Below are positions 51,368 through 60,232 of a stretch of 64,000 nucleotides of DNA, piece by piece. Source of the DNA: Buttiauxella agrestis ATCC 33320 (GTDB lineage: Bacteria > Pseudomonadota > Gammaproteobacteria > Enterobacterales > Enterobacteriaceae). Numbering within the stretch: the first letter of the stretch is position 1; the number at the start of each line of letters is the position of its first letter. Under the pieces are notes generated by a model. It was given only the letters and a program-made list of their open reading frames with translations, did no database searches and was not told the origin of the DNA. The DNA is taken from contig NZ_JMPI01000042.1 in assembly GCF_000735355.1 (NCBI RefSeq), positions 1 through 64,000 of the forward strand, given 5' to 3'. The position numbers and the translations under genes are program-made.

Positions 51368-53131
51368 ATGGTGACTAACCGTCAGCGCTACCGCGAAAAA
51401 GTTTCCCAGATGGTCAGCTGGGGACATTGGTTCGCCTTGTTCAATATCCTGCTGGCAACACTGCTGGGTAGCCGCTATTTGTTTGTCGCCGACTGGCCGA
51501 CAACGCTCACGGGTCGTATTTATTCCTGGCTGAGTGTTATCGGTCATTTTAGCTTTGTGGTGTTCGCCACCTACTTGCTGATTCTCTTCCCGCTAACGTT
51601 CGTTGTGATGTCACAACGCCTGATGCGCTTTGTCTCGGCAGCGCTCGCTACCGCAGGCATGACGCTGTTGCTTATCGACAGCGAAGTCTTTACTCGCTTC
51701 CATCTCCACCTTAATCCGATTGTCTGGGAACTGGTGATTAACCCCGACCAGAGTGAGATGGCGCGCGACTGGCAACTGATGTTTATCAGCGTGCCGGTGA
51801 TTTTATTAATTGAAATGCTGTTTGCGACCTGGAGCTGGCAGAAACTGCGCAGCCTGGGGCGGCGCAAACACTATGCAAAACCTGTGGTCGTGCTGTTCTT
51901 CGTCGCCTTCTTCAGTAGCCATATTATGTATATCTGGGCCGATGCGAATTTCTATCGCCCGATAACCATGCAGCGCGCCAACCTACCGCTGTCTTACCCG
52001 ATGACGGCCCGCCGCTTCCTCGAAAAACATGGCCTGTTGGATGCAAAAGAGTACCAACGCCGCCTCGTGGAGCAAGGTAGTCCTGAAGCGGTATCGGTGC
52101 AGTATCCACTGAGCGACCTCCAATTCCGCGATATGGGCACGGGTCACAACGTATTGCTGATTACGGTCGACGGCCTGAATGCTGAACATACGCAGAAAGA
52201 TTTGCCGAACCTGAGCGAGTTTGCGGCGGGCAATATCAACTTTACGCAGCATATGAGTGCGGGCAACGGGACCGATAACGGTATCTTTGGCCTGTTCTAC
52301 GGTATCTCGCCAGCCTACATGGATGGCGTGTTATCCGCCCGAATTCCTGCGGCTTTAATTACGGCATTGAACCAGCAAGGCTATCAACTGGGGCTGTTCG
52401 CCTCCGATGGTTTTGACTCGTCAATGTATCGCCAGGCCCTGCTCTCAGACTTCTCTTTGCCTTCAGCAAAAAGCCAGTCTGACGAGCAAACAGCGACGCA
52501 ATGGGTTAACTGGCTAAACCAATACGCGTCCGAAGATAACCGCTGGTTCTCCTGGGTTGCTTTTAATGGCACCAATATTACAGCAGACACCAATCAGCAG
52601 GCCTTTGCTCGTCGTTATGCTCGCGCAGCGGTTAGTGTTGATGAGCAAATCAAACGTGTACTTGATGCGCTGGAAGCCTCCGGGAAGCTCCAGAATACGG
52701 TGGTAATTATTACCGCAGGTCATGGCGTGCCGCTGGGTAAAGAGCAGGAATCCTTTGCATGGTCACGCTCACGTATTGAGGTGCCATTAGTTATCCATTG
52801 GCCTGGCACACCAGCGCAAACCATCACCAAGCTCACCGACCATCAGGATGTCATGACAACCCTGATGCAGCGCCTGTTGCACGTTAAAAATCCAGCCAAC
52901 GAGTATTCACAAGGTGAAGACTTGTTTGCCGCGACACGTCGCAATAATTGGGTTGTGGGTGCGGATAACAACAGCCTCGCGGTCACTCTTCCTGACATGA
53001 CGTTAGTGCTTGATAATAACGGTAACTATCGGATGTACGATTTGCAGGGTGAACGCATCAAAGAAACCAAGCCTCAACTTGGGTTGTTGCTCCAGGTGCT
53101 AACCGACGAGAAGCGTTTCATTGCTAACTGA
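51368..53131 (+). CDS. yejM: Essential LPS-homeostasis protein YejM (PbgA/LapC)
   Basis: Inner-membrane protein of 587 aa (E. coli 586) that controls LpxC turnover through LapB and so sets LPS synthesis. Five membrane helices occupy about 1-190; the periplasmic remainder is a sulfatase-like hydrolase domain (LLITVDGLN, GNGTDNGIFGLFYG) that in E. coli binds lipid A. It is followed by tRNA-Pro as in E. coli. Confidence 0.96.
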   Translation: MVTNRQRYREKVSQMVSWGHWFALFNILLATLLGSRYLFVADWPTTLTGRIYSWLSVIGHFSFVVFATYLLILFPLTFVVMSQRLMRFVSAALATAGMTLLLIDSEVFTRFHLHLNPIVWELVINPDQSEMARDWQLMFISVPVILLIEMLFATWSWQKLRSLGRRKHYAKPVVVLFFVAFFSSHIMYIWADANFYRPITMQRANLPLSYPMTARRFLEKHGLLDAKEYQRRLVEQGSPEAVSVQYPLSDLQFRDMGTGHNVLLITVDGLNAEHTQKDLPNLSEFAAGNINFTQHMSAGNGTDNGIFGLFYGISPAYMDGVLSARIPAALITALNQQGYQLGLFASDGFDSSMYRQALLSDFSLPSAKSQSDEQTATQWVNWLNQYASEDNRWFSWVAFNGTNITADTNQQAFARRYARAAVSVDEQIKRVLDALEASGKLQNTVVIITAGHGVPLGKEQESFAWSRSRIEVPLVIHWPGTPAQTITKLTDHQDVMTTLMQRLLHVKNPANEYSQGEDLFAATRRNNWVVGADNNSLAVTLPDMTLVLDNNGNYRMYDLQGERIKETKPQLGLLLQVLTDEKRFIAN

Positions 53132-53166
53132 TTGTTTATTTATGAACCAGTTAGCAAAAAGCTGTC

Positions 53167-53197
53167 TTGCAAACGATCGCGAAAAAGGTAGTATTAT
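53167..53197 (+). promoter_or_regulatory. proL promoter
   Basis: TTGCAA at 53167-53172 and TATTAT at 53192-53197 (spacer 19), or TAGTAT at 53189-53194 with a spacer of 16. The tRNA starts about 12 bp after the -10. Confidence 0.5.
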
Positions 53198-53208
53198 TTG
53201 CACGATCT

Positions 53209-53285
53209 CGGCACGTAGCGCAGCCTGGTAGCGCATCGTCATGGGGTGGCGAGGGTCGAGAGTTCAAATCTCTCCGTGCCGACCA
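53209..53285 (+). tRNA. proL: tRNA-Pro (anticodon GGG)
   Basis: A 77-nt tRNA: 7-bp acceptor stem CGGCACG/CGTGCCG, D arm AGCCTGGTA loop, 5-bp anticodon stem with loop ATGGGGT (anticodon GGG), T arm GAGAG/CTCTC with TTCAAAT, and an encoded CCA end. It reads CCC/CCU proline codons. Confidence 0.97.
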
Positions 53286-53297
53286 ACATCTCCTTCG

Positions 53298-53325
53298 AAA
53301 GCAGCCTGTTATGGCTGCTTTTTTA
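53298..53325 (+). terminator. proL terminator
   Basis: A 9-bp stem (53298-53306 with 53313-53321) and 6-nt loop run into TTTTTT, 12 bp after the tRNA. Confidence 0.85.
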
Positions 53326-53495
53326 TTGCCTGTAATTTAACTTATATCAGGTGTACAGATAATCACACCTGAATGCGTAATTTTGAACATTTACCAGAGT
53401 TACTTAGCAGTACAAATATTGTTACCCTAGATTAAATATACCCCCAGGACTGTGGGTGTTTAATATTTTTGGCTGGGGTTAGCAGGTTATTAACG

Positions 53496-53642
53496 ATGTT
53501 ATCAAACTATTGTAAGGCATTTGTTATTTTTCTTGTGCTGGGGTCTGTCTTCTTTATCACTGGATTAGTATCGAAGGTACTGGCTACCTTTGTTATTGGT
53601 ACCATTCTCGTCGTTGCTTTTATGAGAGGGTGTAATAGTTAA
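53496..53642 (+). CDS. Small hydrophobic protein
   Basis: ORF of 48 aa, starting MLSNYCKAFVIFLVLG and ending VVAFMRGCNS. Two hydrophobic stretches (about 8-23 and 27-43) predict a tiny membrane protein. GCAGG lies 13 bp upstream, a weak ribosome site. No homologue recognised. The surrounding 53286-53803 is AT-rich and otherwise empty, in contrast with the yej genes, so it belongs to the accessory patch after proL. Confidence 0.5.
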   Translation: MLSNYCKAFVIFLVLGSVFFITGLVSKVLATFVIGTILVVAFMRGCNS

Positions 53643-53803
53643 ACCACAGATGTCTCTTTGTTATCGAAGTGTATTTAAAAAATAAATTGAAAAGGTATTT
53701 AATAATTTAATTATGAAGTAAATATCATTTATTCCATTTTTTAGTCATGCAATTGTCCATTTAAATACAATTATCAATAAGCATACATATTTCAGGTAAC
53801 TTT

Positions 53804-55912
53804 GTGAGAAAACTGTGGCTGTACAACAATCTGCTGCATCGTCTGCATAACAGTCAAAGTCGTTTATTAAACAATCGATTTGCTCATGCCATTATTGCCA
53901 GCACCATGGCAATTGTCCCTTTATCAATCGTCCGGGGACTCGTCATTACTGCATCAGTCATCTGTGATACCACCGGATTTAATAATGCTGCCATCTGGTT
54001 CATGCAGCTCCAGGTTGGTTTTTTAGCGCTGGCACCGTTGGTGATGAACATCTATGTCGCGGTTCACTGGGCTGTCAGAAACCGTCTCTCACAGATTTAC
54101 TGTATTGCACTAAGCATCAGCACCTTGATGATCTTCCGCCGAATCCTTGATGATAATGCACAGTTCTTCTTAGACATCAGTATCCCCCTGGCGCTGGCTT
54201 CTGGAGTCTTCGGCAATTACCTACAAGAAGTGGTGAGCGAGAATCTGCTAAAACTCCGCTTATGGAAAGACAATAGCTATACGAATATCATCTCTTTTTT
54301 TGCCACGCTGGGTATTATTGCGCTCTTTAGTTGTGCCATTAAACTGGGTGCTGCCATTTGGCTGAAAAGCGGGATGGATTTTCTCAATAACTTGTCCATG
54401 TATTTTTATCCAAAAGATTTTTTACATGGCATTTCATATGTTCTCTTGCGTACGGTGCCATGGTTCTTTGGCCTTCACGGTTATTACCTATTTTTGGATA
54501 TTGATGTTGCTTTTACTGCGGCACAAAAAATAAATATCAATGACTGGCATACTCTTCATCACCCGCTGAATATCCTTAGCCCTGTATTCTACGATATGTG
54601 GTGCAATGCTGGCGGAACGGGTAATACCGTGAGTTTGATAATTTGTATTTTCATGGAAGCCAAAAGCCCCCATCGCCGCTTGTTAGGCGTAGCGGCACCC
54701 ATGGCAATTTTTAATATCAATGAGCCTCTCATTTTTGGTTATCCGATTGTCCTCAACCCCGTCATGATTATCCCGTTTGTCCTTGTTCCCTTAATGTCTT
54801 ACCTGGTCGCATACGGCGCAACTTATCTGGACATGGTTCCGCGGATTTCCGAAATCGTCAGTTGGTCAACGCCTTCTCCAGTCAAAGTCTGGCTCGCCAG
54901 CGGCCACTCTGTGAGCGCTGTGTTTTTGTATCTTCTGATTATTAGCCTTGGGGTCGTTATTTATCGCCCCTTCGTTACCACTTCACTTAAACAATCGGTT
55001 CCCGACAATTCCGACCTGGATTTACTCACGGGTGAGATGAATATGACTCAACCGACAGATTTTGAGATGGTGCCGAATTACAGCCATATTGTTGAAGGGA
55101 ACAGCTACATTGAAGCCCAAAGACAAATTGAGAAGCTGCAAAACAGCGGCCAGTTCATTCTCTATTTTCAGCCACAGGTGCGTTTATCCGATCATATAAT
55201 CGTTGCCCTTGAGGTTCTGATTCGCCATCAAAGCGATAGCGGAAAAATAACACCGCCTGTTTTCCTCAAATATTATGAAAGAACAGGGTTGATGCCGGAG
55301 ATGGACTTCTGGGTAATGGAACATGCATTAGATTATGTTCGGGAGAATATGTCTGATGCAGAAAATATGACGCTGTCCGTCAATATTTCACCTCAGACAC
55401 TGGTCGATTACAGATTGCTGAATGTGGTTCGCAAAGTGTTAGCAAAGCCACTCCCCACGGGATGGCAGCTGGAATTTGAGATTACTGAATCACAAAAGGT
55501 GCAGGAGCCGGTGCGTGTCGCAGAGGTTCTGGAAAAGATGCGAAGTTTGGGTATTAAAATCGCACTGGATGATTTTGGCTCTGGCTATTCAACCCTGCAT
55601 TATCTGACTCGTTATCCTCTGGATAAAATAAAATTAGATAGATCAATGGTGTTGGGCCTCGCCAAACCCGATGGATTTAACTTCCTGCGACAAGTGGTGA
55701 AGTTATGTATGGTAGTTAAATGTGAAGTTCTTATTGAAGGCGTTGAAACGCAAGACGAATTAGCTCAAGTACAAATGGCGGGTATTGAGTTTTGCCAGGG
55801 TTATTTTTTCCATCGCCCATTACCTGGCAATGTGGTGTGCCAGCTGTTAACGGAACAGCATAAGAAAATGAGCCTCTCACATGCTCCCCGATTTAACCCT
55901 CAACAAATCTGA
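53804..55912 (+). CDS. PTS EIIC-EAL fusion, putative c-di-GMP phosphodiesterase
   Basis: A 702-aa membrane protein starting at GTG. Residues about 25-390 form a PTS EIIC domain of the lactose/cellobiose (CelB/ChbC) type: ten or so hydrophobic helices, the sugar-site histidine H225 (FFGLHG), GGTGNTVSL (270-278) and the conserved glutamate E307 (NINEPLIFG). No EIIA or EIIB is attached or adjacent. After a short linker, residues about 435-685 are an EAL domain with all key residues: E470 (ALEVLIR), N527, E559 (EITES), D589-D590 (DDFGSGYS), K610 and E645. It probably degrades c-di-GMP in response to a sugar sensed or carried by EIIC. Its 3' end overlaps umuC by 36 bp. Confidence 0.88.
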   Translation: MRKLWLYNNLLHRLHNSQSRLLNNRFAHAIIASTMAIVPLSIVRGLVITASVICDTTGFNNAAIWFMQLQVGFLALAPLVMNIYVAVHWAVRNRLSQIYCIALSISTLMIFRRILDDNAQFFLDISIPLALASGVFGNYLQEVVSENLLKLRLWKDNSYTNIISFFATLGIIALFSCAIKLGAAIWLKSGMDFLNNLSMYFYPKDFLHGISYVLLRTVPWFFGLHGYYLFLDIDVAFTAAQKININDWHTLHHPLNILSPVFYDMWCNAGGTGNTVSLIICIFMEAKSPHRRLLGVAAPMAIFNINEPLIFGYPIVLNPVMIIPFVLVPLMSYLVAYGATYLDMVPRISEIVSWSTPSPVKVWLASGHSVSAVFLYLLIISLGVVIYRPFVTTSLKQSVPDNSDLDLLTGEMNMTQPTDFEMVPNYSHIVEGNSYIEAQRQIEKLQNSGQFILYFQPQVRLSDHIIVALEVLIRHQSDSGKITPPVFLKYYERTGLMPEMDFWVMEHALDYVRENMSDAENMTLSVNISPQTLVDYRLLNVVRKVLAKPLPTGWQLEFEITESQKVQEPVRVAEVLEKMRSLGIKIALDDFGSGYSTLHYLTRYPLDKIKLDRSMVLGLAKPDGFNFLRQVVKLCMVVKCEVLIEGVETQDELAQVQMAGIEFCQGYFFHRPLPGNVVCQLLTEQHKKMSLSHAPRFNPQQI

Positions 55913-57157
55913 AAGCCGGGTCGTATAACGCGGTGACAACATCGCTCTTTTCATCTGCCACGGCTGCTCAATCCCCTGCCCCACAAAATAAATCGTCCCT
56001 TTGCCTTTCTTCTTATTAATGTCGTCTATCACCTGCATCAGCATTTCGCTGTTGGCTCGCGGCGGGTTTTCATCAAAGAGATTGAGCTGTGCGATACCCT
56101 GGCTGAAAAAGTCACAAAGCATCACCCCTGCTTTTTGATAGTGGTGCCCACCTCTCCAGATGCTATTCAGGCAGCGTGTCGCCGCATCAATAATATCTCT
56201 GGTGTCCTGCGTTGGGGTAAGGAGTTTCACCATCGCCTGGTTGCCGTAGTAAGGTTCATTCACCGTGAAAGGGGATGTTTTAACAAAAGCAGAAATATGA
56301 CGACAATACTGGTGTTCGCCCCTGAGCTTTTCTGCGGCACGTGCCGCATAGCTGCAAATAGCCTGACGCATATGTTCATACTCAGTCAGCCGCTCCCCAA
56401 ATGAGCGCGAGCAGATGATTTCCTGTTTCGTGGGAGCAAACTCTTCAAATCCCAGGCAAGATTCCCCACGCAGTTCACGAACCGTGCGCTCGAGCACGAC
56501 ACTGAAATGTTTACGTATAAAACGGATATCCGCATCAGCCAGTTGCAGGGTCGTTTTAATCCCCATCGCTTCAAGCTTTTTACTGATTCGATGACCAATT
56601 CCCCACACTTCGCCAACCGGGAACGCTGCCATTAATTGGCGTTGCCGCTCCCGGCCAGACAGGTCGACAACACCACCCGATTCCAGCGGCCACTGTTTTG
56701 CTGCGTGATTAGCGAGTTTGGCTAAGGTTTTTGTCTGGGCAATCCCCACGCCTACCGTTAAATGCGTGCGCTGCGAAAGAGTAGAACGGATTTCCCGGCC
56801 AAGATCTTTCAGATTTCGGCAATGACTCACGCCAGAAAAATCACAAAAAGCCTCATCGATTGAATAGATCTCAACCCGGGGGCAAATTTCCTCCAGCGTC
56901 ATCATGACGCGATGTGACATATCAGCATATAACTCGTAATTACTGCTAAAAGCGGTCACGCCTTGTTGGCGGAAGAGATCTTTCTGCTTGAAATACGGGC
57001 CGCCCATTTGCACACCACAGTTCTTTGCCTCGGCGTTTCGCGCAATCACGCAACCATCGTTGTTACTTAAAACCACCACCGGTTTGCCTTTCAGGTCCGG
57101 CCTGAATATGGTTTCGCAACTTGCGTAAAAACTGTTTACATCAACCAGGGCAAACAT
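55877..57157 (-). CDS. umuC: DNA polymerase V catalytic subunit UmuC
   Basis: Y-family translesion polymerase of 426 aa (E. coli 422). Catalytic motifs MFALVDVNSFYASCE (D6) and YSIDEAFCDFSG (D101-E102 region) are intact. The beta-clamp motif QLNLFDE (about 359) is present. It starts 2 bp after the umuD stop, so both are translated from one SOS-controlled message. Its last codons overlap the convergent EIIC-EAL gene. Confidence 0.96.
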   Translation of the reverse strand: MFALVDVNSFYASCETIFRPDLKGKPVVVLSNNDGCVIARNAEAKNCGVQMGGPYFKQKDLFRQQGVTAFSSNYELYADMSHRVMMTLEEICPRVEIYSIDEAFCDFSGVSHCRNLKDLGREIRSTLSQRTHLTVGVGIAQTKTLAKLANHAAKQWPLESGGVVDLSGRERQRQLMAAFPVGEVWGIGHRISKKLEAMGIKTTLQLADADIRFIRKHFSVVLERTVRELRGESCLGFEEFAPTKQEIICSRSFGERLTEYEHMRQAICSYAARAAEKLRGEHQYCRHISAFVKTSPFTVNEPYYGNQAMVKLLTPTQDTRDIIDAATRCLNSIWRGGHHYQKAGVMLCDFFSQGIAQLNLFDENPPRANSEMLMQVIDDINKKKGKGTIYFVGQGIEQPWQMKRAMLSPRYTTRLSDLLRVKSGSM

Positions 57158-57159
57158 AA

Positions 57160-57513
57160 TTACCTCGTTGATTTCACGATATAAGTCACCACGCCAAACA
57201 CCTCAAGCGCCTCATCTGAACCGAGATGAATAGGTTTGCAGGCGCGATTAAGCGGCATGAGCTGAATAACGGGTCTGAGTTGCAATTGTCTGACGACGAA
57301 TTCGCCATTCACCGCCGCAATCACAATATCGTTATGGACCGCCGTTTTGGCGCTATTAACCACCAGCAAATCGCCATTGCTGATACCCCCTTCAATCATC
57401 GAATCGTCCGATGCCCGCATGTAGTATGTGGCAGTCGGATGTTCATCCACTAATTGACGAATATCGACGCTCTTTTCTGCATAATCCTGCGCTGGTGATG
57501 GAAATGCGCCCAT
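57160..57513 (-). CDS. umuD: UmuD'-like polymerase V accessory subunit, naturally truncated
   Basis: Partner of UmuC, 117 aa against 139 in E. coli. It starts [11 protein letters not shown], so residue 1 corresponds to Q23 of E. coli and the self-cleavage bond C24-G25 would fall between residues 2 and 3. The start ATG at 57513 has GGAG 7 bp upstream. The frame above it is closed by a TGA with no other start codon. Serine S38 aligns with the nucleophile S60, but the catalytic lysine K97 is R75 ([10 protein letters not shown]). So the protein lacks both the N-terminal arm and a functional dyad, and should act directly as UmuD'. A gene debris interpretation is possible but the rest is intact. 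Confidence 0.9.
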   Translation of the reverse strand: MGAFPSPAQDYAEKSVDIRQLVDEHPTATYYMRASDDSMIEGGISNGDLLVVNSAKTAVHNDIVIAAVNGEFVVRQLQLRPVIQLMPLNRACKPIHLGSDEALEVFGVVTYIVKSTR

Positions 57514-57515
57514 AG

Positions 57516-57569
57516 TTACGCTCCGTAACCTGTTGATGAACAGAAAATAAAAAGAGTTAGCGGTGCCAT
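57516..57569 (-). CDS. Short leader ORF upstream of umuD
   Basis: A 17-codon ORF ([17 protein letters not shown]) starting 19 bp after the LexA palindrome, with GAGG 5 bp before its ATG. Its stop is 2 bp before the umuD ATG, and it contains the umuD Shine-Dalgarno. It may be the remnant of the original umuD start after a small rearrangement, or a coupling leader. Whether it is translated is unknown. Confidence 0.45.
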   Translation of the reverse strand: MAPLTLFIFCSSTGYGA

Positions 57570-57587
57570 AAAATCCTCACAAAGAAT

Positions 57588-57607
57588 AACTGTATATATA
57601 TACAGTA
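57588..57607 (-). promoter_or_regulatory. LexA (SOS) box of umuDC
   Basis: A perfect 16-bp core CTGTATATATATACAG (57590-57605), matching 19 of 20 positions of the extended consensus. The operon should be tightly repressed by LexA and SOS-induced. Confidence 0.95.
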
Positions 57608-57759
57608 TCGTTAAATGTGCGTTCCAGGCAAGTCGATTACAGGAAGATTCTTATAACGATTTGAAGGTGTGGAAAATTTAGCTAATCGAAATAGAGCGAG
57701 ATTAATCGCAACGCAAATTTGTTCTACCGATCCGCTGCGTGCCGTTCTATGCTTAGTTA

Positions 57760-59040
57760 ATGGAGAAAATAGCTGAACTAAAACGCACCAAGCGCCTTGC
57801 GCTATCACTACTGCTGGTTGCCGCTGTAACGTTTGTGACTACCCTCTTTTTACCACCGGGTTTCTGGGTGAGCGGCTTAAAAGCTATCGCCGAAGCCGCA
57901 ATGGTGGGTGCGCTCGCTGACTGGTTTGCCGTGGCAGCGCTGTTTCATCGCGTACCGATTCCCTTCATCTCTCGTCATACGGCGATTATTCCGCGCAATA
58001 AAGACCGCATTGGTGAAAACCTGGGCATTTTTGTGCAGGAGAAGTTTCTTGATACCCAGTCCCTGATTGCCTTAATTCGCCGCCACGAACCGGCGCACAT
58101 GATTGGCCAGTGGTTCAGCAAGCCCGACAATGCGCAGCGCGTCGGGCAACATCTGTTGCAGGTGATGAGCGCATTTTTAGACTTAACTGACGATACACGC
58201 ATCCAACGCTTAATCCGCCAGGCGGTTCATAAGGCCATCGATAAGGTCGACTTGACCCATTCCAGTGCTCTGCTGCTGGAAAGCCTGACTAAAAATAACC
58301 GCCATCAGGAGTTACTCGACTCCGTTATTGCCCAGATGCTGGCGCTGATAAAACGTGAAAGCACGCGGGCCTTTATTGCCCGTCAGATTGTCCGCTGGCT
58401 GGAAACAGAGCACCCACGCAAGGCCAAAGTATTACCCACCGAATGGCTGGGGGAGCACAGCGCCGATTTGGTTTCCAGTGCGGTCAATTCGTTTCTGGAT
58501 GACGTCAGCCACGATCAGGGGCACCAGATCCGTCAGGCTTTTGATCGCGCGACGTTAAAGCTCATCGACAATCTTAAAAACTCGCCGCAAATGGCTGAAA
58601 AAGCCGACAGCATAAAAAGTTATTTGAAAGAGGATGAGGCTTTTAACCGCTATCTGGGCGAACTGTGGGGCGATTTGCGCGAATGGTTGAAAGTGGATGT
58701 TAATTCTGAAGATTCGCGCATGAAAAAGCGCATTGCAGAGGCTGGGCAGTGGTTGGGAGAGACGCTGGTTGCCGATAGTGCACTGCGCGCATCACTCAAT
58801 GAGCATCTGGAGCTAGCGGTGCAGAAAATGGCACCTGAGTTTGCCACTTTCCTGACTCGCCATATTAGCGATACGGTCAAAAGCTGGGATGCACAGGATA
58901 TGTCGCGGCAAATCGAGCTGAATATAGGCAAAGATTTACAGTTTATCCGCATAAACGGCACGCTGGTTGGTGGCTCTATCGGACTGGTGCTGTACCTGCT
59001 TTCACAGATCCCGGCAGTATTGCCGTTGCTGAATTTCTGA
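57760..59040 (+). CDS. yjiN: DUF445 family membrane protein YjiN
   Basis: Protein of 426 aa, same as E. coli YjiN, with an N-terminal membrane region (about 13-60, including [18 protein letters not shown]) and a C-terminal helix (about 405-422). The middle is long and helical, with HPR-rich DUF445 repeats. Function is unknown. In E. coli the gene lies at 98 min near yjiJ; here it lies between umuDC and acrZ. Confidence 0.93.
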   Translation: MEKIAELKRTKRLALSLLLVAAVTFVTTLFLPPGFWVSGLKAIAEAAMVGALADWFAVAALFHRVPIPFISRHTAIIPRNKDRIGENLGIFVQEKFLDTQSLIALIRRHEPAHMIGQWFSKPDNAQRVGQHLLQVMSAFLDLTDDTRIQRLIRQAVHKAIDKVDLTHSSALLLESLTKNNRHQELLDSVIAQMLALIKRESTRAFIARQIVRWLETEHPRKAKVLPTEWLGEHSADLVSSAVNSFLDDVSHDQGHQIRQAFDRATLKLIDNLKNSPQMAEKADSIKSYLKEDEAFNRYLGELWGDLREWLKVDVNSEDSRMKKRIAEAGQWLGETLVADSALRASLNEHLELAVQKMAPEFATFLTRHISDTVKSWDAQDMSRQIELNIGKDLQFIRINGTLVGGSIGLVLYLLSQIPAVLPLLNF

Positions 59041-59053
59041 AGGGAAGAGAAGA

Positions 59054-59083
59054 AATGCAACGCCCGCTGATGCGGGCGTTAGG
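59054..59083 (-). terminator. Hairpin between yjiN and acrZ
   Basis: A perfect 9-bp GC stem (59059-59067 with 59072-59080), TGAT loop. Read leftward it is followed by GCATTTCTTCTC, a weak T-rich tail, so it probably ends acrZ; it may also stop yjiN. Confidence 0.55.
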
Positions 59084-59086
59084 AAA

Positions 59087-59236
59087 TCAATGGTTTTTTT
59101 TCGGTTGGTCGTTGTGACCGACTTTTGAGAAGACGTTAAAGACTTCACCCAATCCATAGATAAGACCGAGAATCACCGCCATTACGATTGGCACCATGAC
59201 CACGGCAAACACCAAGCTTTTCAATAACTCTAACAT
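59087..59236 (-). CDS. acrZ: AcrAB-TolC efflux-associated small protein AcrZ
   Basis: A 49-aa single-helix inner-membrane protein that binds AcrB and alters its substrate range. It starts [19 protein letters not shown] and ends NDQPKKNH, nearly identical to E. coli AcrZ. Divergent from modE as in E. coli. Confidence 0.95.
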   Translation of the reverse strand: MLELLKSLVFAVVMVPIVMAVILGLIYGLGEVFNVFSKVGHNDQPKKNH

Positions 59237-59364
59237 GGATGCCTCCAACAAAAGTGAGAGCGGCTATTCTAACGACCTGACAGAAAAACGCACTCTCCTT
59301 TTGTGCGATTTGCCCAACCCCACGCAATAGAGGAAAATGGCGTTTTCTTTATTGCGGAGAGGTT

Positions 59365-60156
59365 ATGCAAGCTGAAATTCTACTGACGCTGAAACTCCAG
59401 CAGCGGCTGTTCGCCGATCCACGTCGTATCGCGCTACTTAAACAAATACAACATACCGGCTCAATTAGCCAGGGCGCAAAACTTGCGGGCATTAGCTACA
59501 AAAGTGCCTGGGACGCCATCAATGAGATGAATCAACTGAGCGATGAGACGTTAGTTGATAGAGCAACAGGCGGCAAAGGCGGCGGCGGCGCGGTTCTTAC
59601 GCATTACGGTGAACGTCTGATTCAGCTTTATGAATTGCTCGCGCAAATCCAACAAAAAGCCTTCGATGTGCTGCGTGATGACGCGCTACCACTCGATAGT
59701 TTGCTCGCTGCAATTTCTCGTTTTTCTCTGCAAACCAGCGCTCGCAACCAGCTTTTTGGCACCGTTTTACGGCGTGATAGCGAACAAGTGCAGCAACACG
59801 TTGATATTTTATTGGCTGATGGCTCAACGCGTTTGCAGGCAGCCATTACGCGCCAGAGCGCAGAGCGCCTGGGTTTAAGCGAAGGCAAAGAAGTTCTGGT
59901 ACTGATTAAAGCGCCGTGGGTGGAAATTACCACTGATGCCAAACGTGCCAGCGGTGCAGATAACCAGCTCCCCGGTATTATCAGCAATATTCAGCAAGGG
60001 GCTGAGCAAAGCGAAGTGCTGGTGCAATTGCCTGACGGGCAAACGCTGTGCGCCACCATGCCGAACACTGTAGTGGAAATCCAGAAACTGGTAGAAGGTG
60101 CTGAAGTCATAGCATTTTTTAATGCCGATCGCGTGATTATCGCCACTCTGTGCTAA
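59365..60156 (+). CDS. modE: Molybdate-responsive regulator ModE
   Basis: Transcription factor of 263 aa (E. coli 262) that represses modABC when bound to molybdate. The N-terminal winged helix (about 15-110) contains GSISQGAKLAGISYKSAWDA and GGKGGGGA. Two C-terminal Mop/TOBE domains (TSARNQLFG and DNQLPGIISNI) bind molybdate. modABC, which lies on the far side of acrZ in E. coli, is not in this window. Confidence 0.96.
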   Translation: MQAEILLTLKLQQRLFADPRRIALLKQIQHTGSISQGAKLAGISYKSAWDAINEMNQLSDETLVDRATGGKGGGGAVLTHYGERLIQLYELLAQIQQKAFDVLRDDALPLDSLLAAISRFSLQTSARNQLFGTVLRRDSEQVQQHVDILLADGSTRLQAAITRQSAERLGLSEGKEVLVLIKAPWVEITTDAKRASGADNQLPGIISNIQQGAEQSEVLVQLPDGQTLCATMPNTVVEIQKLVEGAEVIAFFNADRVIIATLC

Positions 60157-60232
60157 AACCGCGCAGCGAATTGACAACACCGCAGGCAATCCGTAAATCT
60201 GGGCTTAATCACTGCAAAAAATGGGATGGTTT

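Noticed and set aside
53438-53460. Terminator-like hairpin before the small ORF
   Set aside because: The possible stem is short, has a mismatch and an unworkable two-base loop, so I do not annotate it.
53209-59236. Integrative element at tRNA-Pro
   Set aside because: No integrase, excisionase or repeat of the tRNA 3' end is visible; the patch is better explained as separate accessory genes at a rearrangement joint.
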